A stretch of 64,000 nt of DNA from NCBI GenBank assembly GCA_903921725.1, contig CAIXRA010000006.1:1-64000 (forward strand), read 5' to 3'. Position 1 is the stretch's first letter. The number at the start of each line of letters is the position of its first letter. The notes under the pieces are model-generated. The model was not told where the DNA came from. It saw nothing but the letters and a program-made list of their open reading frames with translations, and ran no database searches. A program made the translations under genes and the position numbers. This document shows positions 35,604-45,220 of the stretch, piece after piece. The DNA is from an uncultured Lentisphaerota bacterium. GTDB taxonomy: Bacteria; Verrucomicrobiota; Lentisphaeria; Oligosphaerales; CAITYL01.

Positions 35604-37708
35604 CGGACCGATCCGCCCAAGCGGAAACCATGCTGGCCGCAGGCCAGGCGGACGCCGTCATCTCCCTGCTCTGCCAGGACGGCCCGCCGGCGGACGCCGC
35701 CACCTGCGTTCTTCTCGCCCGCGCCTACGCACTGCGCAACGACTCGCGCGGCGACCACTACGCCGCCGCTTGGTTCGCCAAGCGCGCACAGGAGCTCGGC
35801 TCGACTGATCCCCGTCTTGCGGAGTTCGCACGCCGCTATGCGGAGCTGTCCGCCTGGCAGCATGCGGCTCCCCGGAATCCGCCCAAGCTCAAGCGCCGCC
35901 CGTTCAAGGCGGTTTCCGCCAAGATCGGCGTCTGCGCGGAACCGAAAGACTTCGACTGGCTTGCCAAAAACATCCCCTGCCAGAACGCCTGCCCCGCCGG
36001 AACCGACATCCCCGGCTACCTCACCGCCATCTTCAACGGCGAGTTCGACAAGGCCTACCGCATCAACTTGGAAGCCAACGTCTTCCCCGGCGTCCTCGGC
36101 CGCGTCTGCGCCCGCCCCTGCGAGGGCAAATGCCGCCACGGCTGGCCGGGCCTCGGCGAGCCGGTCGCCATCTGCCATTCCAAACGTGCCGCGGCGGACC
36201 ACCGCGGACTTCGTAATGTGCTTCTGGACAAATGGTTCCCCGCCAGCGGCAAAACGGTCGCCGTCGTCGGTGCAGGCCCCGCCGGCCTGGCCGCCGCCCG
36301 CGAGCTGGCGCGCCTCGGCCACGCCGTCACCGTCTTTGAAAAACACGCGCTCCCCGGCGGCATGATGGTCCAGGGAATCCCGGAGTTCCGCCTGCCGCGC
36401 GAGGACGTGGCTGCGGAAATTGCGCAGGCCGCCGCCCTCGGCATCACGCTCCGCTGCGGGGTCGCGATCGGCCGTGACGTCACGCTCGGCCGGCTCCTGG
36501 CGCAGCACGACGCCGTGGTGGTCGCCGCCGGCACGCTCAAGCCGAACCTGCTCGACCTGCCGGGCAGGGAACTGGCCGGCATCCGCCACGGTCTCGATTT
36601 CCTGCTGGAGGTCAACACCGCCGGCACCGCCACGATCGGCCCGAAAGTCGTCGTCATCGGAGGCGGTTTCACCGCCATGGACTGCGCGCGCACCGCCAGA
36701 CGCCTCGTCGCACCGCCCGGCGCGCAACTCGAAACGCGCGACACGAAACCCGCCGCCGTCGCCGTCTTCTACCGCCGTTCGCAGGCGGAGATGCTGATCA
36801 CGCCAGGCGAGCTGGAGGAGCTGGAGCACGAGGGGATTCCGATGTCGTTCATGGTCGCGCCCAAGGCGTACCACGGAAAGGACGGCCGCCTCACGCAGGT
36901 GGAGTTTGTCCGCACCGAACTCGGCGAGACGGATGCCGGCGGCCGCCGCCGGCCGGTGGAGATTCCCGGCTCCAATTTCCGCATCGAAGCCGACACCGTC
37001 CTGCTCGCCACCGGGCAGTTCCCCGACACCGGCTGGGTGGACGCCACGCTCCGGGAGGCGCTGACCCACTGCGGCGACTGGAAGCTCGCGCCCGACGGCT
37101 TCACCGCCGCCGCCAACCCGAAGCTGTTCGTCGCCGGTGATGCCGCCACCGGCGCCGCCTCCCTCATCCAGGCCATCGGCCACGCCAAGAAGTGCGTCCG
37201 TACCGCGGATTTCTTCCTCACAGCCCATACACGGTTGAAAGACGCCGTCATCGTGGAGAACGCCGCGGACACCGGCCGCATCCGCGAGATGGACGCCGTC
37301 CCGCTCCAGCCCATGCCCGCCCTGCCCGCCGCGGAACGCACGATTACGGCGGAAGTCGAAACCGGCCTGTCCCAAGACCAGGCACCGGAGGAGACCCAAC
37401 GCTGTTACCGCTGCCACTTCAAGTACGAGATCGACACGGGCAAGTGCATCTACTGCGACTGGTGCATCAAGGCCAAGCCGCGGCCCGAATGCATCATCCG
37501 CGTCAAATCGTTCCAGTACGACACCGAGGGGCGCATCACCGGCTGGGTGAAGGCGGAAAAGACCGACGACACCTCCGTTGTTTGGATCAACCAGGAGGAG
37601 TGCATTCGTTGCGGCGCCTGCCAGAAGGCCTGTCCCGTGGACGCCATCTCCCTCCAAAAAGTCTCCCGCGCCTGCACCGCCTGCAACCTTGGGGGGGAAA
37701 CCGAATAG
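35600..37708 (+). CDS. GltD-like FAD/NAD(P) oxidoreductase with ferredoxin domain
   Basis: This 702-residue electron-transfer flavoprotein resembles the glutamate synthase small subunit. A helical segment of about 110 residues opens the chain. Then come an N-terminal Fe-S region (PCQNACPAGTDIPGYL, CARPCEGKCRHG, near 127-190), an FAD motif (VVGAGPAGLAAARELARLG near 224), an NAD(P) motif (VIGGGFTAMDCARTA near 354), the ATGQFPDTGW end and the FVAGDAATGAASLIQAI FAD motif. The C-terminus holds two ferredoxin clusters (CIYCDWCIKAKPRPEC and CIRCGACQKACPVDA, near 601-684). The ATG at 35600 follows AAGGAGCG and overlaps the upstream stop. Lying between two siroheme reductases, it is most simply their NAD(P)H-linked electron donor; this is inferred from position. 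Confidence 0.88.
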   Translation: MTDRSAQAETMLAAGQADAVISLLCQDGPPADAATCVLLARAYALRNDSRGDHYAAAWFAKRAQELGSTDPRLAEFARRYAELSAWQHAAPRNPPKLKRRPFKAVSAKIGVCAEPKDFDWLAKNIPCQNACPAGTDIPGYLTAIFNGEFDKAYRINLEANVFPGVLGRVCARPCEGKCRHGWPGLGEPVAICHSKRAAADHRGLRNVLLDKWFPASGKTVAVVGAGPAGLAAARELARLGHAVTVFEKHALPGGMMVQGIPEFRLPREDVAAEIAQAAALGITLRCGVAIGRDVTLGRLLAQHDAVVVAAGTLKPNLLDLPGRELAGIRHGLDFLLEVNTAGTATIGPKVVVIGGGFTAMDCARTARRLVAPPGAQLETRDTKPAAVAVFYRRSQAEMLITPGELEELEHEGIPMSFMVAPKAYHGKDGRLTQVEFVRTELGETDAGGRRRPVEIPGSNFRIEADTVLLATGQFPDTGWVDATLREALTHCGDWKLAPDGFTAAANPKLFVAGDAATGAASLIQAIGHAKKCVRTADFFLTAHTRLKDAVIVENAADTGRIREMDAVPLQPMPALPAAERTITAEVETGLSQDQAPEETQRCYRCHFKYEIDTGKCIYCDWCIKAKPRPECIIRVKSFQYDTEGRITGWVKAEKTDDTSVVWINQEECIRCGACQKACPVDAISLQKVSRACTACNLGGETE

Positions 37709-37789
37709 TCCGGCCGCCACCCTGCGGCTTGCCTGTGGCGCATCATGGGAATATGGTTGCAGCCACGACCACCCGACGGAACCCACACC

Positions 37790-39439
37790 ATGCCCACCCC
37801 CACCGTGACGCCCGAACTCGCCGCCGCCTGCGCGGATGACATCCGCCGCTTCGTGCGCGAGACGGCCGACCTGCACGACGGCGTGATGCCGTTCGCCGAC
37901 TACAAGGCGCGCCGCGCCATGCACGGCTCCTATGAGCAGCGGCAGGACGGCTTCTTCATGGTTCGCCCGCGCATGACGGCGGGCATCCTGCGCCCCGTGG
38001 AGGCCCGCGCCGCCGCCGGCATCAGCAAGGAACTCGGCAACGGCATCCTCCACTTGACCACGCGCCAGGATCTCCAGCTCCACGGTGTCCTGGAGCGCGA
38101 CGTGCCGGAGGCCATGCGCCGGCTGCTCGCCGCGGGCATGCCCTGCCGCGGCACCGGCGGCGACTCGCCGCGCAACGTGGCGGTCTGCCCGCTCGCCGGG
38201 GTCTGTCCGCACGAGCTTTTCGACGTCACGCCGCACGCCCTCGCACTCGGCGAAACGCTGCTCGCCATGGCGGACGGACTCAAGCTCCCGCGCAAGTTCA
38301 AGCCCGGCTTCAGCGGCTGCGACTGCGACTGCGCCGGTTCCTGCATCGCCGACTGTGGCTTCATCGCCCGCATCCGCGACGGCAAACGCGGCTTCGCGCT
38401 CTACGCCGGCGGCGGCCTCGGCACCAGCTCACGCCTGGCCGACCGTCTGGAGGAATGGATTCCCGAAGCGGATTTCCCGAAAGCGGCCCGCGCGCTCCTG
38501 ACGATTTTCGAACGGCACGGAGACCGCAAAAACCGCGCCAGGGCCCGCCTGCGTTACGTCTTCGACCGGCTCGGTGTGGACGCTGTCCGCGAGGAGTTCC
38601 GCCGGGAATATGCGGCAGCGGGCGGGATCCGGGACGGATTGGACCGATCCGTCGATTCCGTCGGATCGGACGAATCAAAGGCCGCGCTGACGCCTCCCTG
38701 GCGCATCACCGCGCCCGCGGCCGGCGGCCTGCGCGTCGTCCGGCAGCGGCAGCCGGGACTCGTCAGCGTCGCCATCCGCCCGCCGCTCGGGCTGATCTTC
38801 TCCCGCGCTCTGGAGCGCATAGCCGACGCCGCGGAACAGTTCAGCCGGGAGGACGCGCTGCGCCTCACGCCCGACCAGGGGTTCCTGCTGCGGAGCGTGC
38901 CGGAGGAGCGGCTGCCGGAGCTGGCCGCATTCCTGGGCCGCACCGCGGCCGGGCCGGATGCCGTGGATCCGGAGGGGCTGATCACCGTCTGCTCCGGCGC
39001 CTCCACCTGCCGTTTGGGACAGATCGACTCCCGCGCCTTTGCCCGCGGCTTCGCCCAAGCACTGCGCGCCGCCGCAATTCCGCCGGAGATCCTGGAGGCG
39101 GCCGACATCCGCATCAACGGCTGCACGAATTCCTGCGCCCAGGCACCGGTGGCGGGGCTCGGCCTCTGCGGCGTCGCACAGACCGGCGGCGGCGACGCCG
39201 CCATGCCGCACTACCGCCTCCTGCTCGGCGCGCGCCACGGCGAGGGGCGCGCCAGCCTGAACGAACAGGCCGCGCTGCTGCCCGAGGCGGAGATCGCCGG
39301 CGCCGTCATCGCCCTGCTCCGCGCCTGGCAGTCCGGACGCACGGCCGGCGAACCGCTTGCGGAGTTCGCACGGCGCATCGGCACCGGACGCCTGGCGGAG
39401 ATTCTCGGCGGTGGCCGCATCACCGGAGAAAATGCATGA
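37790..39439 (+). CDS. Siroheme [4Fe-4S] sulfite/nitrite reductase, second copy
   Basis: This second family member of about 549 residues retains the cluster/siroheme cysteines (CSGASTC near 401, NGCTNSC near 444) and the LTTRQDLQLHGV and NVAVCPLAGVCPHE substrate-side motifs. It is clearly diverged from the first copy; for example it has CDCDCAGSCIADCGF mid-chain. The pair may form a heteromer or divide sulfite and nitrite. A short repetitive insertion encodes GLDRSVDSVGSDESKAA (38636-38686) between the two halves. The ATG at 37790 gives the conserved start; an ATG at 37745 is in frame but poorly supported. Its end overlaps larE by ATGA. Confidence 0.88.
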   Translation: MPTPTVTPELAAACADDIRRFVRETADLHDGVMPFADYKARRAMHGSYEQRQDGFFMVRPRMTAGILRPVEARAAAGISKELGNGILHLTTRQDLQLHGVLERDVPEAMRRLLAAGMPCRGTGGDSPRNVAVCPLAGVCPHELFDVTPHALALGETLLAMADGLKLPRKFKPGFSGCDCDCAGSCIADCGFIARIRDGKRGFALYAGGGLGTSSRLADRLEEWIPEADFPKAARALLTIFERHGDRKNRARARLRYVFDRLGVDAVREEFRREYAAAGGIRDGLDRSVDSVGSDESKAALTPPWRITAPAAGGLRVVRQRQPGLVSVAIRPPLGLIFSRALERIADAAEQFSREDALRLTPDQGFLLRSVPEERLPELAAFLGRTAAGPDAVDPEGLITVCSGASTCRLGQIDSRAFARGFAQALRAAAIPPEILEAADIRINGCTNSCAQAPVAGLGLCGVAQTGGGDAAMPHYRLLLGARHGEGRASLNEQAALLPEAEIAGAVIALLRAWQSGRTAGEPLAEFARRIGTGRLAEILGGGRITGENA

Positions 39440-40245
39440 CGGCGGCCGAAAAATTCGAGGAACTGAAGCGGATATTGCGGGGGCTCGCACCGCTGGCGGT
39501 GGCCTATTCGGGCGGCGTGGACAGCACGTTTCTCCTGCGCGCGGCGGTGGAGGTCCTCGGCCCGGAACGGGTGCTGGGGGTGATCGGCGACTCGCCGAGC
39601 CTGCCGCGCAGCGAGCTGGAGGAGGCCAAGGCGCTGGCCGACGGCTTCGGTGCCGCCTACGCCGTGGTCTATCCACAGGAGTTGCGGAATCCGCAGTACA
39701 CCGCCAATCCGCCGGACCGCTGCTACCACTGCAAGAGCGCCCTCTTCGCCTGCGTCCGGGAGCTGGCCGCGGCGCGCGGCATCCCGCACGTCGCCGACGG
39801 CAACAACGCGGACGATGCCGGCGACTGGCGTCCGGGGCGCCGCGCGGCCGCCGAACTCACCGTGCGGAGTCCGCTGATGGACGCGGGGCTTACAAAAGCC
39901 GACATCCGCGAACTTTCGCGCGGCTTCGGCCTGCCGACGGCGGAGAAGCCGGCCATGGCCTGCCTCGCTTCGCGCCTGCCGTACGGCACGGCGGTCACCG
40001 CGGAGACGCTGGAACAGGTCGAGAAGGCGGAGGGCTTTCTTCGCGGGCTTGGTTTCCGTCAGGTGCGCGTCCGCCACCACGGCGAGATGGCGCGCATCGA
40101 GATTCCGCCGGAGGGTCTTTCCCGGCTGGCCGCCGATCCGGTGCGCGGCAAGGTGTGCCACGCCCTGCGGGAGCTCGGCTACCGCCATGTCGCCCTCGAC
40201 CTCGCCGGCTACCGCACGGGCAGCATGAACCCGGAACCGGGCTGA
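39436..40245 (+). CDS. larE: LarE-type ATP-dependent sulfur transferase
   Basis: LarE is a PP-loop enzyme that in lactobacilli adenylates a pyridinium dicarboxylate and donates its own cysteine sulfur in making the nickel-pincer cofactor of lactate racemase. The 269 residues include the PP-loop AVAYSGGVDSTFLLRA, the DRCYHCKSALF cysteine pair, GNNADDAGDWRPGRRA and the sacrificial-cysteine site PAMACLASRLPYG. No larB, larC or larA is visible. Its start overlaps the second reductase stop (ATGA), so it is translated with sulfite reduction genes. Its role here may therefore be a different sulfur-transfer reaction fed by the same pathway; this is inference. Confidence 0.87.
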   Translation: MTAAEKFEELKRILRGLAPLAVAYSGGVDSTFLLRAAVEVLGPERVLGVIGDSPSLPRSELEEAKALADGFGAAYAVVYPQELRNPQYTANPPDRCYHCKSALFACVRELAAARGIPHVADGNNADDAGDWRPGRRAAAELTVRSPLMDAGLTKADIRELSRGFGLPTAEKPAMACLASRLPYGTAVTAETLEQVEKAEGFLRGLGFRQVRVRHHGEMARIEIPPEGLSRLAADPVRGKVCHALRELGYRHVALDLAGYRTGSMNPEPG

Positions 40246-40384
40246 GCACGGAACGTACGCCGATCCGGAAGATGCTTGCAGGCCGGCGAAACGGCGATAT
40301 TTTACGCGCGTTTTTTGAACGGAGGGGGCGCATTTTTGCCCGCCGTCGGTATATTCAACATCTTCACGACAAACGGAGGTTTCC

Positions 40385-42295
40385 ATGTCTGTGCAGCACA
40401 AGAAGTTCAAGACCGAGGTCCAGCAGCTTCTGGACCTGGTGATCCATTCGCTCTACTCGAACCGCGACATCTTCCTGCGCGAGCTGGTCTCCAACGCGTC
40501 CGACGCCATCGACCGCGCCCGCTTCGAGGCGCTCTCGGACCAAGCGGTTCTGGAGGACGACCACGAATGGGCGGTCATCATCAGCACCGACCCGAAGGCG
40601 AAGACGCTGACGATCCGCGACAACGGCGTCGGCATGAGCCAGGAGGAGGTCGAGAAGAACATCGGCACCATCGCCAGCTCCGGCACGCGCAAGTTCCTGG
40701 CCGAGCTGAAGGAGAAGAAACAGGACGGCGCGCCGCTGCCGCCGGAGCTGATCGGCCAGTTCGGCGTCGGCTTCTACTCCGCCTTCATGGTGGCCGACAA
40801 GGTCGAGCTCGTCACCCGCCGCGCCGGCGACAGGGCGGCCGGCACGCGCTGGTGCTCCACGGGCGATGGCAGCTACGACGTCGAGACGGTCGCCAAGGAG
40901 ACGCGCGGCACGGAGATCACGCTCCACCTCAAGCCGGAGATGGATGAGTACCTGGAGGAGTGGAAGATCCGCAAGATCGTGAAGAAATACTCCGACTTTG
41001 TCGAGCATCCGGTTCGCCTGGAGAAGCCGGAGGCGGAGAAGGCGGAGGACAAGCTGGAGCTGCTGAACTCGCAGAAGGCGATCTGGCAGCGGCCGAAGTC
41101 CGAGGTCACCGCGGAGCAATACCAGGAGTTCTACCGCCACATCAGCCACGACTTCCAGGAGCCGGCGGAGACGATCCACTGGACGGCGGAGGGCGCGACG
41201 GAGTTCAAGGCGCTGCTCTTCCTGCCGAAGAACACCGGGTTCGACATGCTGATGCCGGAGCAGTCCAAGCACGGCGTCCAGCTCTACGTCAAGCGTGTCT
41301 TCATCACCGACAACTGCGAGGAGCTGCGCCCGCCGTACCTGCGCTTCCTGCGCGGGGTGGTGGACTCCTCCGACCTTCCGCTGAACGTCTCCCGCGAACT
41401 GCTCCAGGAGAACCGGCTCATCCGCACCATCCGCGAAAATCTGGTGAAGAAAGTGCTGAACACGCTCGGCGAAATGCGGGACAAGCGCCGCGACGCCTAC
41501 AACGCCTTCTGGAAGGAGTTCGGCGCCATGCTCAAGGAAGGCATGCACACCGACGCCGGCAGCGGCGAGAAGATTCAGGACCTGCTCATGTTCGAGACGG
41601 CCGGCGGCAAGCCCGGTGCGCTCTCCACGCTCGCGGAATACGTCAAGCTCATGCCTGACACGCAGAAGGAGATCTACTACGCCATCGGCGAGACCCGGCA
41701 GGCGCTGGAGAACGCGCCGCACCTGGAGGCGTTCCGCAAGGCCGGCTTCGACGTGCTCTTCCTCACCGACCCGATCGACGAATGGCTGGCCCAGGACCTG
41801 ACGAAGTACCAGGACAAGCCGCTCAAGTGCGTCAGCAAGGGCGACATCGAACTGCCCGCGCCGGCCGCCGGCCAGGACGAACCGCCCGCGCCGACCGACG
41901 AGGAGATGAAACCGCTGGTGGCGCGTCTTCAGGAAATCCTCGGCGACCGCGTCCGGAACGTGCAGAGCTCCAAACGGCTCACCGACAGCGCCTGCTGCCT
42001 GGTCGCGGACGAGCATGCCATGGGGCCGCACATGGAGCGGCTGATGAAGGCGATGAACCGCGACGTGCCGGTGAAGGCCAAGGGCACGCTGGAAATCAAC
42101 CCGCGGCATCCGGTCGTCGGCGCCATGCGCAGCCTGCTGGAGAAGGATCCGCAGCACCCGAAACTGGCGGAGTACGCGGAGATGCTGCACGATCAGGCGC
42201 TGCTCACCGCCGGCCTGCCGGTCGCCGACCTTCTCGCCTTCACCAAGCGCGTCAGCGGCCTGATGGCCGCCGAAGGCGGTTCGCTGCTGAAGTAA
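40385..42295 (+). CDS. htpG: Chaperone HtpG (Hsp90)
   Basis: HtpG is the bacterial Hsp90 ATPase that assists folding under stress. The 636-residue chain has the GHKL ATP-binding motifs (FLRELVSNASDAIDRARF, IRDNGVGM, IGTIASSGTRKFL, IGQFGVGFYSAFMVAD), the middle domain (FDMLMPEQSKHGVQLYVKRVFI, LPLNVSRELLQENRLI) and the C-terminal dimerisation domain. The start follows a good ACGGAGG site. It stands alone, 139 bp after larE and 201 bp before leuS. No CIRCE or other heat-shock element was identified upstream. No part of the chain is missing. Confidence 0.97.
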   Translation: MSVQHKKFKTEVQQLLDLVIHSLYSNRDIFLRELVSNASDAIDRARFEALSDQAVLEDDHEWAVIISTDPKAKTLTIRDNGVGMSQEEVEKNIGTIASSGTRKFLAELKEKKQDGAPLPPELIGQFGVGFYSAFMVADKVELVTRRAGDRAAGTRWCSTGDGSYDVETVAKETRGTEITLHLKPEMDEYLEEWKIRKIVKKYSDFVEHPVRLEKPEAEKAEDKLELLNSQKAIWQRPKSEVTAEQYQEFYRHISHDFQEPAETIHWTAEGATEFKALLFLPKNTGFDMLMPEQSKHGVQLYVKRVFITDNCEELRPPYLRFLRGVVDSSDLPLNVSRELLQENRLIRTIRENLVKKVLNTLGEMRDKRRDAYNAFWKEFGAMLKEGMHTDAGSGEKIQDLLMFETAGGKPGALSTLAEYVKLMPDTQKEIYYAIGETRQALENAPHLEAFRKAGFDVLFLTDPIDEWLAQDLTKYQDKPLKCVSKGDIELPAPAAGQDEPPAPTDEEMKPLVARLQEILGDRVRNVQSSKRLTDSACCLVADEHAMGPHMERLMKAMNRDVPVKAKGTLEINPRHPVVGAMRSLLEKDPQHPKLAEYAEMLHDQALLTAGLPVADLLAFTKRVSGLMAAEGGSLLK

Positions 42296-42496
42296 GAGCG
42301 TGTCCGTAACATGCCGGCCACGGCGCCATGACGCGCCCCGCTCCGGGAGGGGCGCCGCGGAGGCTTTCCGGCCGGCGGCGGCGGAGCGCACGTTGAAGCC
42401 GTTTTGCCGCACGGTATAGTACCGCTTCCCGTTTTGTGCCGCAATCCCGTTCCCGCCCCGCACGGGGCCGTCCGCTCCATTCAGGAAAAACCGCCC

Positions 42497-45205
42497 ATGA
42501 GCACGCCGCGCAACCCGACCTATACGCCGTCCGAGATCGAGCCGAGATGGCAGAAATTCTGGCTGGCGAAGAAGACCTTCGCCGCCGTGGACTGCGACAC
42601 GACCCGGCAGAAACTCTACGTGCTGGACATGTTCCCCTACCCCAGCGGCTCCGGCCTGCATGTCGGTCATCCGGAAGGCTACACCGCCACCGACATCTAC
42701 TGCCGCCACAAGCGCATGAAGGGGTTCAACGTCCTGCACACCATGGGCTGGGACGCCTTCGGCCTGCCGGCCGAGCAGTACGCGGTGGAGACCGGCACGC
42801 ACCCGCGCTTCACGACCCAGAAGAACATCGACCGCTTCCGGCAGCAGCTCCAGGCGTTCGGCTTCAGCTACGACTGGGACCGCGAGGTGGACACCACCGA
42901 CCCGAAATACTACAAGTGGACCCAGTGGATCTTCACCCAGCTCTATAAAAAGGGGCTCGCCTACAAGGCGGAGGTGCCGGTGAACTGGTGCCAGGCGCTC
43001 GGCACCGTGCTGGCCAACGAGGAGGTCATCAACGGTCGCAGCGAGCGCGGAAACCACCCGGTCGTGCGCATGCCGCTCAAACAGTGGATGCTGCGCATCA
43101 CCAAGTACGCCGACCGCCTGCTTGAGGAAGGCGAGGCGCTCGACTGGCCGGAAGGCACCAAGGATATGCAGCGCAACTGGATCGGCAAGTCCACGGGGGC
43201 CGAAGTGGACTTCGAACTGGTAAATAGCGACAAAAAAATCCGCGTCTTCACCACGCGCCCCGACACACTTTTCGGCGCAACCTACATGGTGCTCGCCCCC
43301 GAGCATCCGCTGGTGCCGGAGCTGACCACGCCCGACCAGGAGCAGGCCGTCGAGGCGTACCAGGAAGCCGCCGCGACCAAGAGCGACTTCGACCGCACCG
43401 AGCTGAACAAGGACAAGAGCGGCGTCTTCACCGGCTCCTACGCCGTCAACCCGGTCAACGGCGAGAAGATCCCCGTCTGGATCTCCGATTATGTGCTCAT
43501 CAGCTACGGCCACGGCGCGATCATGGCCGTGCCGGCGCACGACACTCGGGATTTTGAATTTGCGCGCAAATTCAAAATCTCTATCCGTCCTGTTATTATT
43601 CCACCACTTGCGTGGTTGAGCGAGCGTCTTGGGCATGTGCAAGCGTTGCGCAACCATTGGGACCCATCGTTTTATGACAAAATAATGTTGGCTTTTGCCG
43701 AGGGGCGCGACATTGCACCAACCGGCGTACAACAACTTGAAGACTACTACTTAAAACATCCAGATAAGTTCGAGGAAGCATATCCATTTGATGGAATCCA
43801 TGTGAATTCGGAAAACAATACGATTTCCATCAATGGCATCCTCCGCAACGACGAGGCCTGTGGCAAGATTATAGAGTGGCTTAAAAGATATGGCGCGGGC
43901 AGGCGCCATACGCAGTTCAAGCTCCGCGACTGGCTGTTCAGCCGCCAGCGCTACTGGGGCGAGCCGTTCCCCGTCGCCCACATGGAGGACGGTACCGAGA
44001 AACTGATGACCGACGCCGAACTGCCCGTGCTGCTCCCCGAGCTCGCCGACTTCAAGCCGACCGGCACCATGGACCCGCCGCTCTCCAAGGCGAAGGAGTG
44101 GCTCCGCTACACCGACCCCGCCACCGGCAGGCACGGCCTGCGCGAAACCAACACCATGCCGCAGTGGGCCGGCTCCTGCTGGTATTACCTGCGCTTCATC
44201 GACCCGCACAACGACGGCGCCGCCTGGGACAAGGAAAAAGAGAAGTACTGGATGCCGGTCGACCTCTACGTCGGCGGCGCCGAGCACGCCGTGCTGCACC
44301 TGCTCTACGCCCGCTTCTGGCACAAGGTACTCTTCGACCTCGGCCACGTCTCCACGCCGGAACCGTTCAAGAAGCTCATCCACCAGGGGCTGATCCTCGG
44401 CATCTCCTACAAGGACGGCCGCGGTTTCGCCGTGGCGAACGACAAGGTCGACCACCGCGACGGCAAACACTTCCACAAGGAAACCGGCGAGGAACTCACC
44501 GAGTTCCCGACCAAGATGTCGAAGTCGCTGAAGAACGTCGTCAACCCGGATGACATCATCGGCCAGTATGGCGCCGACGCCTTCCGCCTCTACGAGATGT
44601 TCATGGGCCCGCTCACCGACGCCAAGCCATGGAACACCGCCGGCGTCGAGGGCGTGTACCGCTTCCTCCACCGCAGTTGGCGCATGATCGTCGGACCCGA
44701 CGGCGAACGCTCCCAGCAGCTCTCGGATACGCCGATGACCCGCGAGCAGGAACGGCTCCTGCACCAGACCATCAAGAAGCTCGGCGAGGATTTCGAAAAC
44801 CTGTCCTTCAACACCGCCATCGCACAGCTCATGATCTTCACCAATGAGTTCAGCCGCTGCGAAATCCGCAACCGCCGCGCCATGGAGATCTTCGTCCAGC
44901 TTCTCAGCCCGCTCGCCCCGCACATCGGCGAGGAGCTGTGGGAACGGCTCGGCAAGACCGAAAGCCTCTCCTACGCGCCGTGGCCGCAGTACGACGAGGA
45001 AAAGCTCAAGCTCGACGAGCTCGAGATCGTCGTCCAGGTCAACGGCAAGCCGCGCGGCAAGGTCGTGGTTCCGGCGTCCGCGGACGCCGCGGCGCTCGAG
45101 GCCGCCGCCAGGGCGGACGCCAAGATCCAGGAACAGCTCGCCGGCAAGACCGTCGTCAAGGTCATCACCGTCCCCGGACGGCTGGTCAACATCGTGGTGA
45201 AGTAA
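42497..45205 (+). CDS. leuS: Leucyl-tRNA synthetase
   Basis: LeuS charges tRNA-Leu. The 902 residues show the HIGH motif ([18 protein letters not shown] near 47), the editing domain with its catalytic Asp ([12 protein letters not shown] near 350), the RLRDW-like [16 protein letters not shown] region and KMSKS ([15 protein letters not shown] near 673). The chosen ATG at 42497 opens [19 protein letters not shown]; the frame continues upstream without conserved sequence. Bases 43549-43905 differ sharply from the rest: AT-richer codons, and roughly 50-55 residues more than the E. coli editing domain between KISIRPVII and the VNSENN segment. The frame is intact, so the gene is probably functional but mosaic. 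Confidence 0.95.
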   Translation: MSTPRNPTYTPSEIEPRWQKFWLAKKTFAAVDCDTTRQKLYVLDMFPYPSGSGLHVGHPEGYTATDIYCRHKRMKGFNVLHTMGWDAFGLPAEQYAVETGTHPRFTTQKNIDRFRQQLQAFGFSYDWDREVDTTDPKYYKWTQWIFTQLYKKGLAYKAEVPVNWCQALGTVLANEEVINGRSERGNHPVVRMPLKQWMLRITKYADRLLEEGEALDWPEGTKDMQRNWIGKSTGAEVDFELVNSDKKIRVFTTRPDTLFGATYMVLAPEHPLVPELTTPDQEQAVEAYQEAAATKSDFDRTELNKDKSGVFTGSYAVNPVNGEKIPVWISDYVLISYGHGAIMAVPAHDTRDFEFARKFKISIRPVIIPPLAWLSERLGHVQALRNHWDPSFYDKIMLAFAEGRDIAPTGVQQLEDYYLKHPDKFEEAYPFDGIHVNSENNTISINGILRNDEACGKIIEWLKRYGAGRRHTQFKLRDWLFSRQRYWGEPFPVAHMEDGTEKLMTDAELPVLLPELADFKPTGTMDPPLSKAKEWLRYTDPATGRHGLRETNTMPQWAGSCWYYLRFIDPHNDGAAWDKEKEKYWMPVDLYVGGAEHAVLHLLYARFWHKVLFDLGHVSTPEPFKKLIHQGLILGISYKDGRGFAVANDKVDHRDGKHFHKETGEELTEFPTKMSKSLKNVVNPDDIIGQYGADAFRLYEMFMGPLTDAKPWNTAGVEGVYRFLHRSWRMIVGPDGERSQQLSDTPMTREQERLLHQTIKKLGEDFENLSFNTAIAQLMIFTNEFSRCEIRNRRAMEIFVQLLSPLAPHIGEELWERLGKTESLSYAPWPQYDEEKLKLDELEIVVQVNGKPRGKVVVPASADAAALEAAARADAKIQEQLAGKTVVKVITVPGRLVNIVVK

Positions 45206-45220
45206 CCACCCTCACCCTGC

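Noticed and set aside
40315-40355. A promoter for htpG from TTGAAC and TATATT.
   Set aside because: The boxes are about 29 bp apart, too far for sigma70 recognition, and no heat-shock element was recognised.
43549-43905. A frameshift or assembly error in leuS.
   Set aside because: The frame stays open and the editing-domain motifs on both sides ([25 protein letters not shown]) are in register, so a genuine mosaic is more likely.
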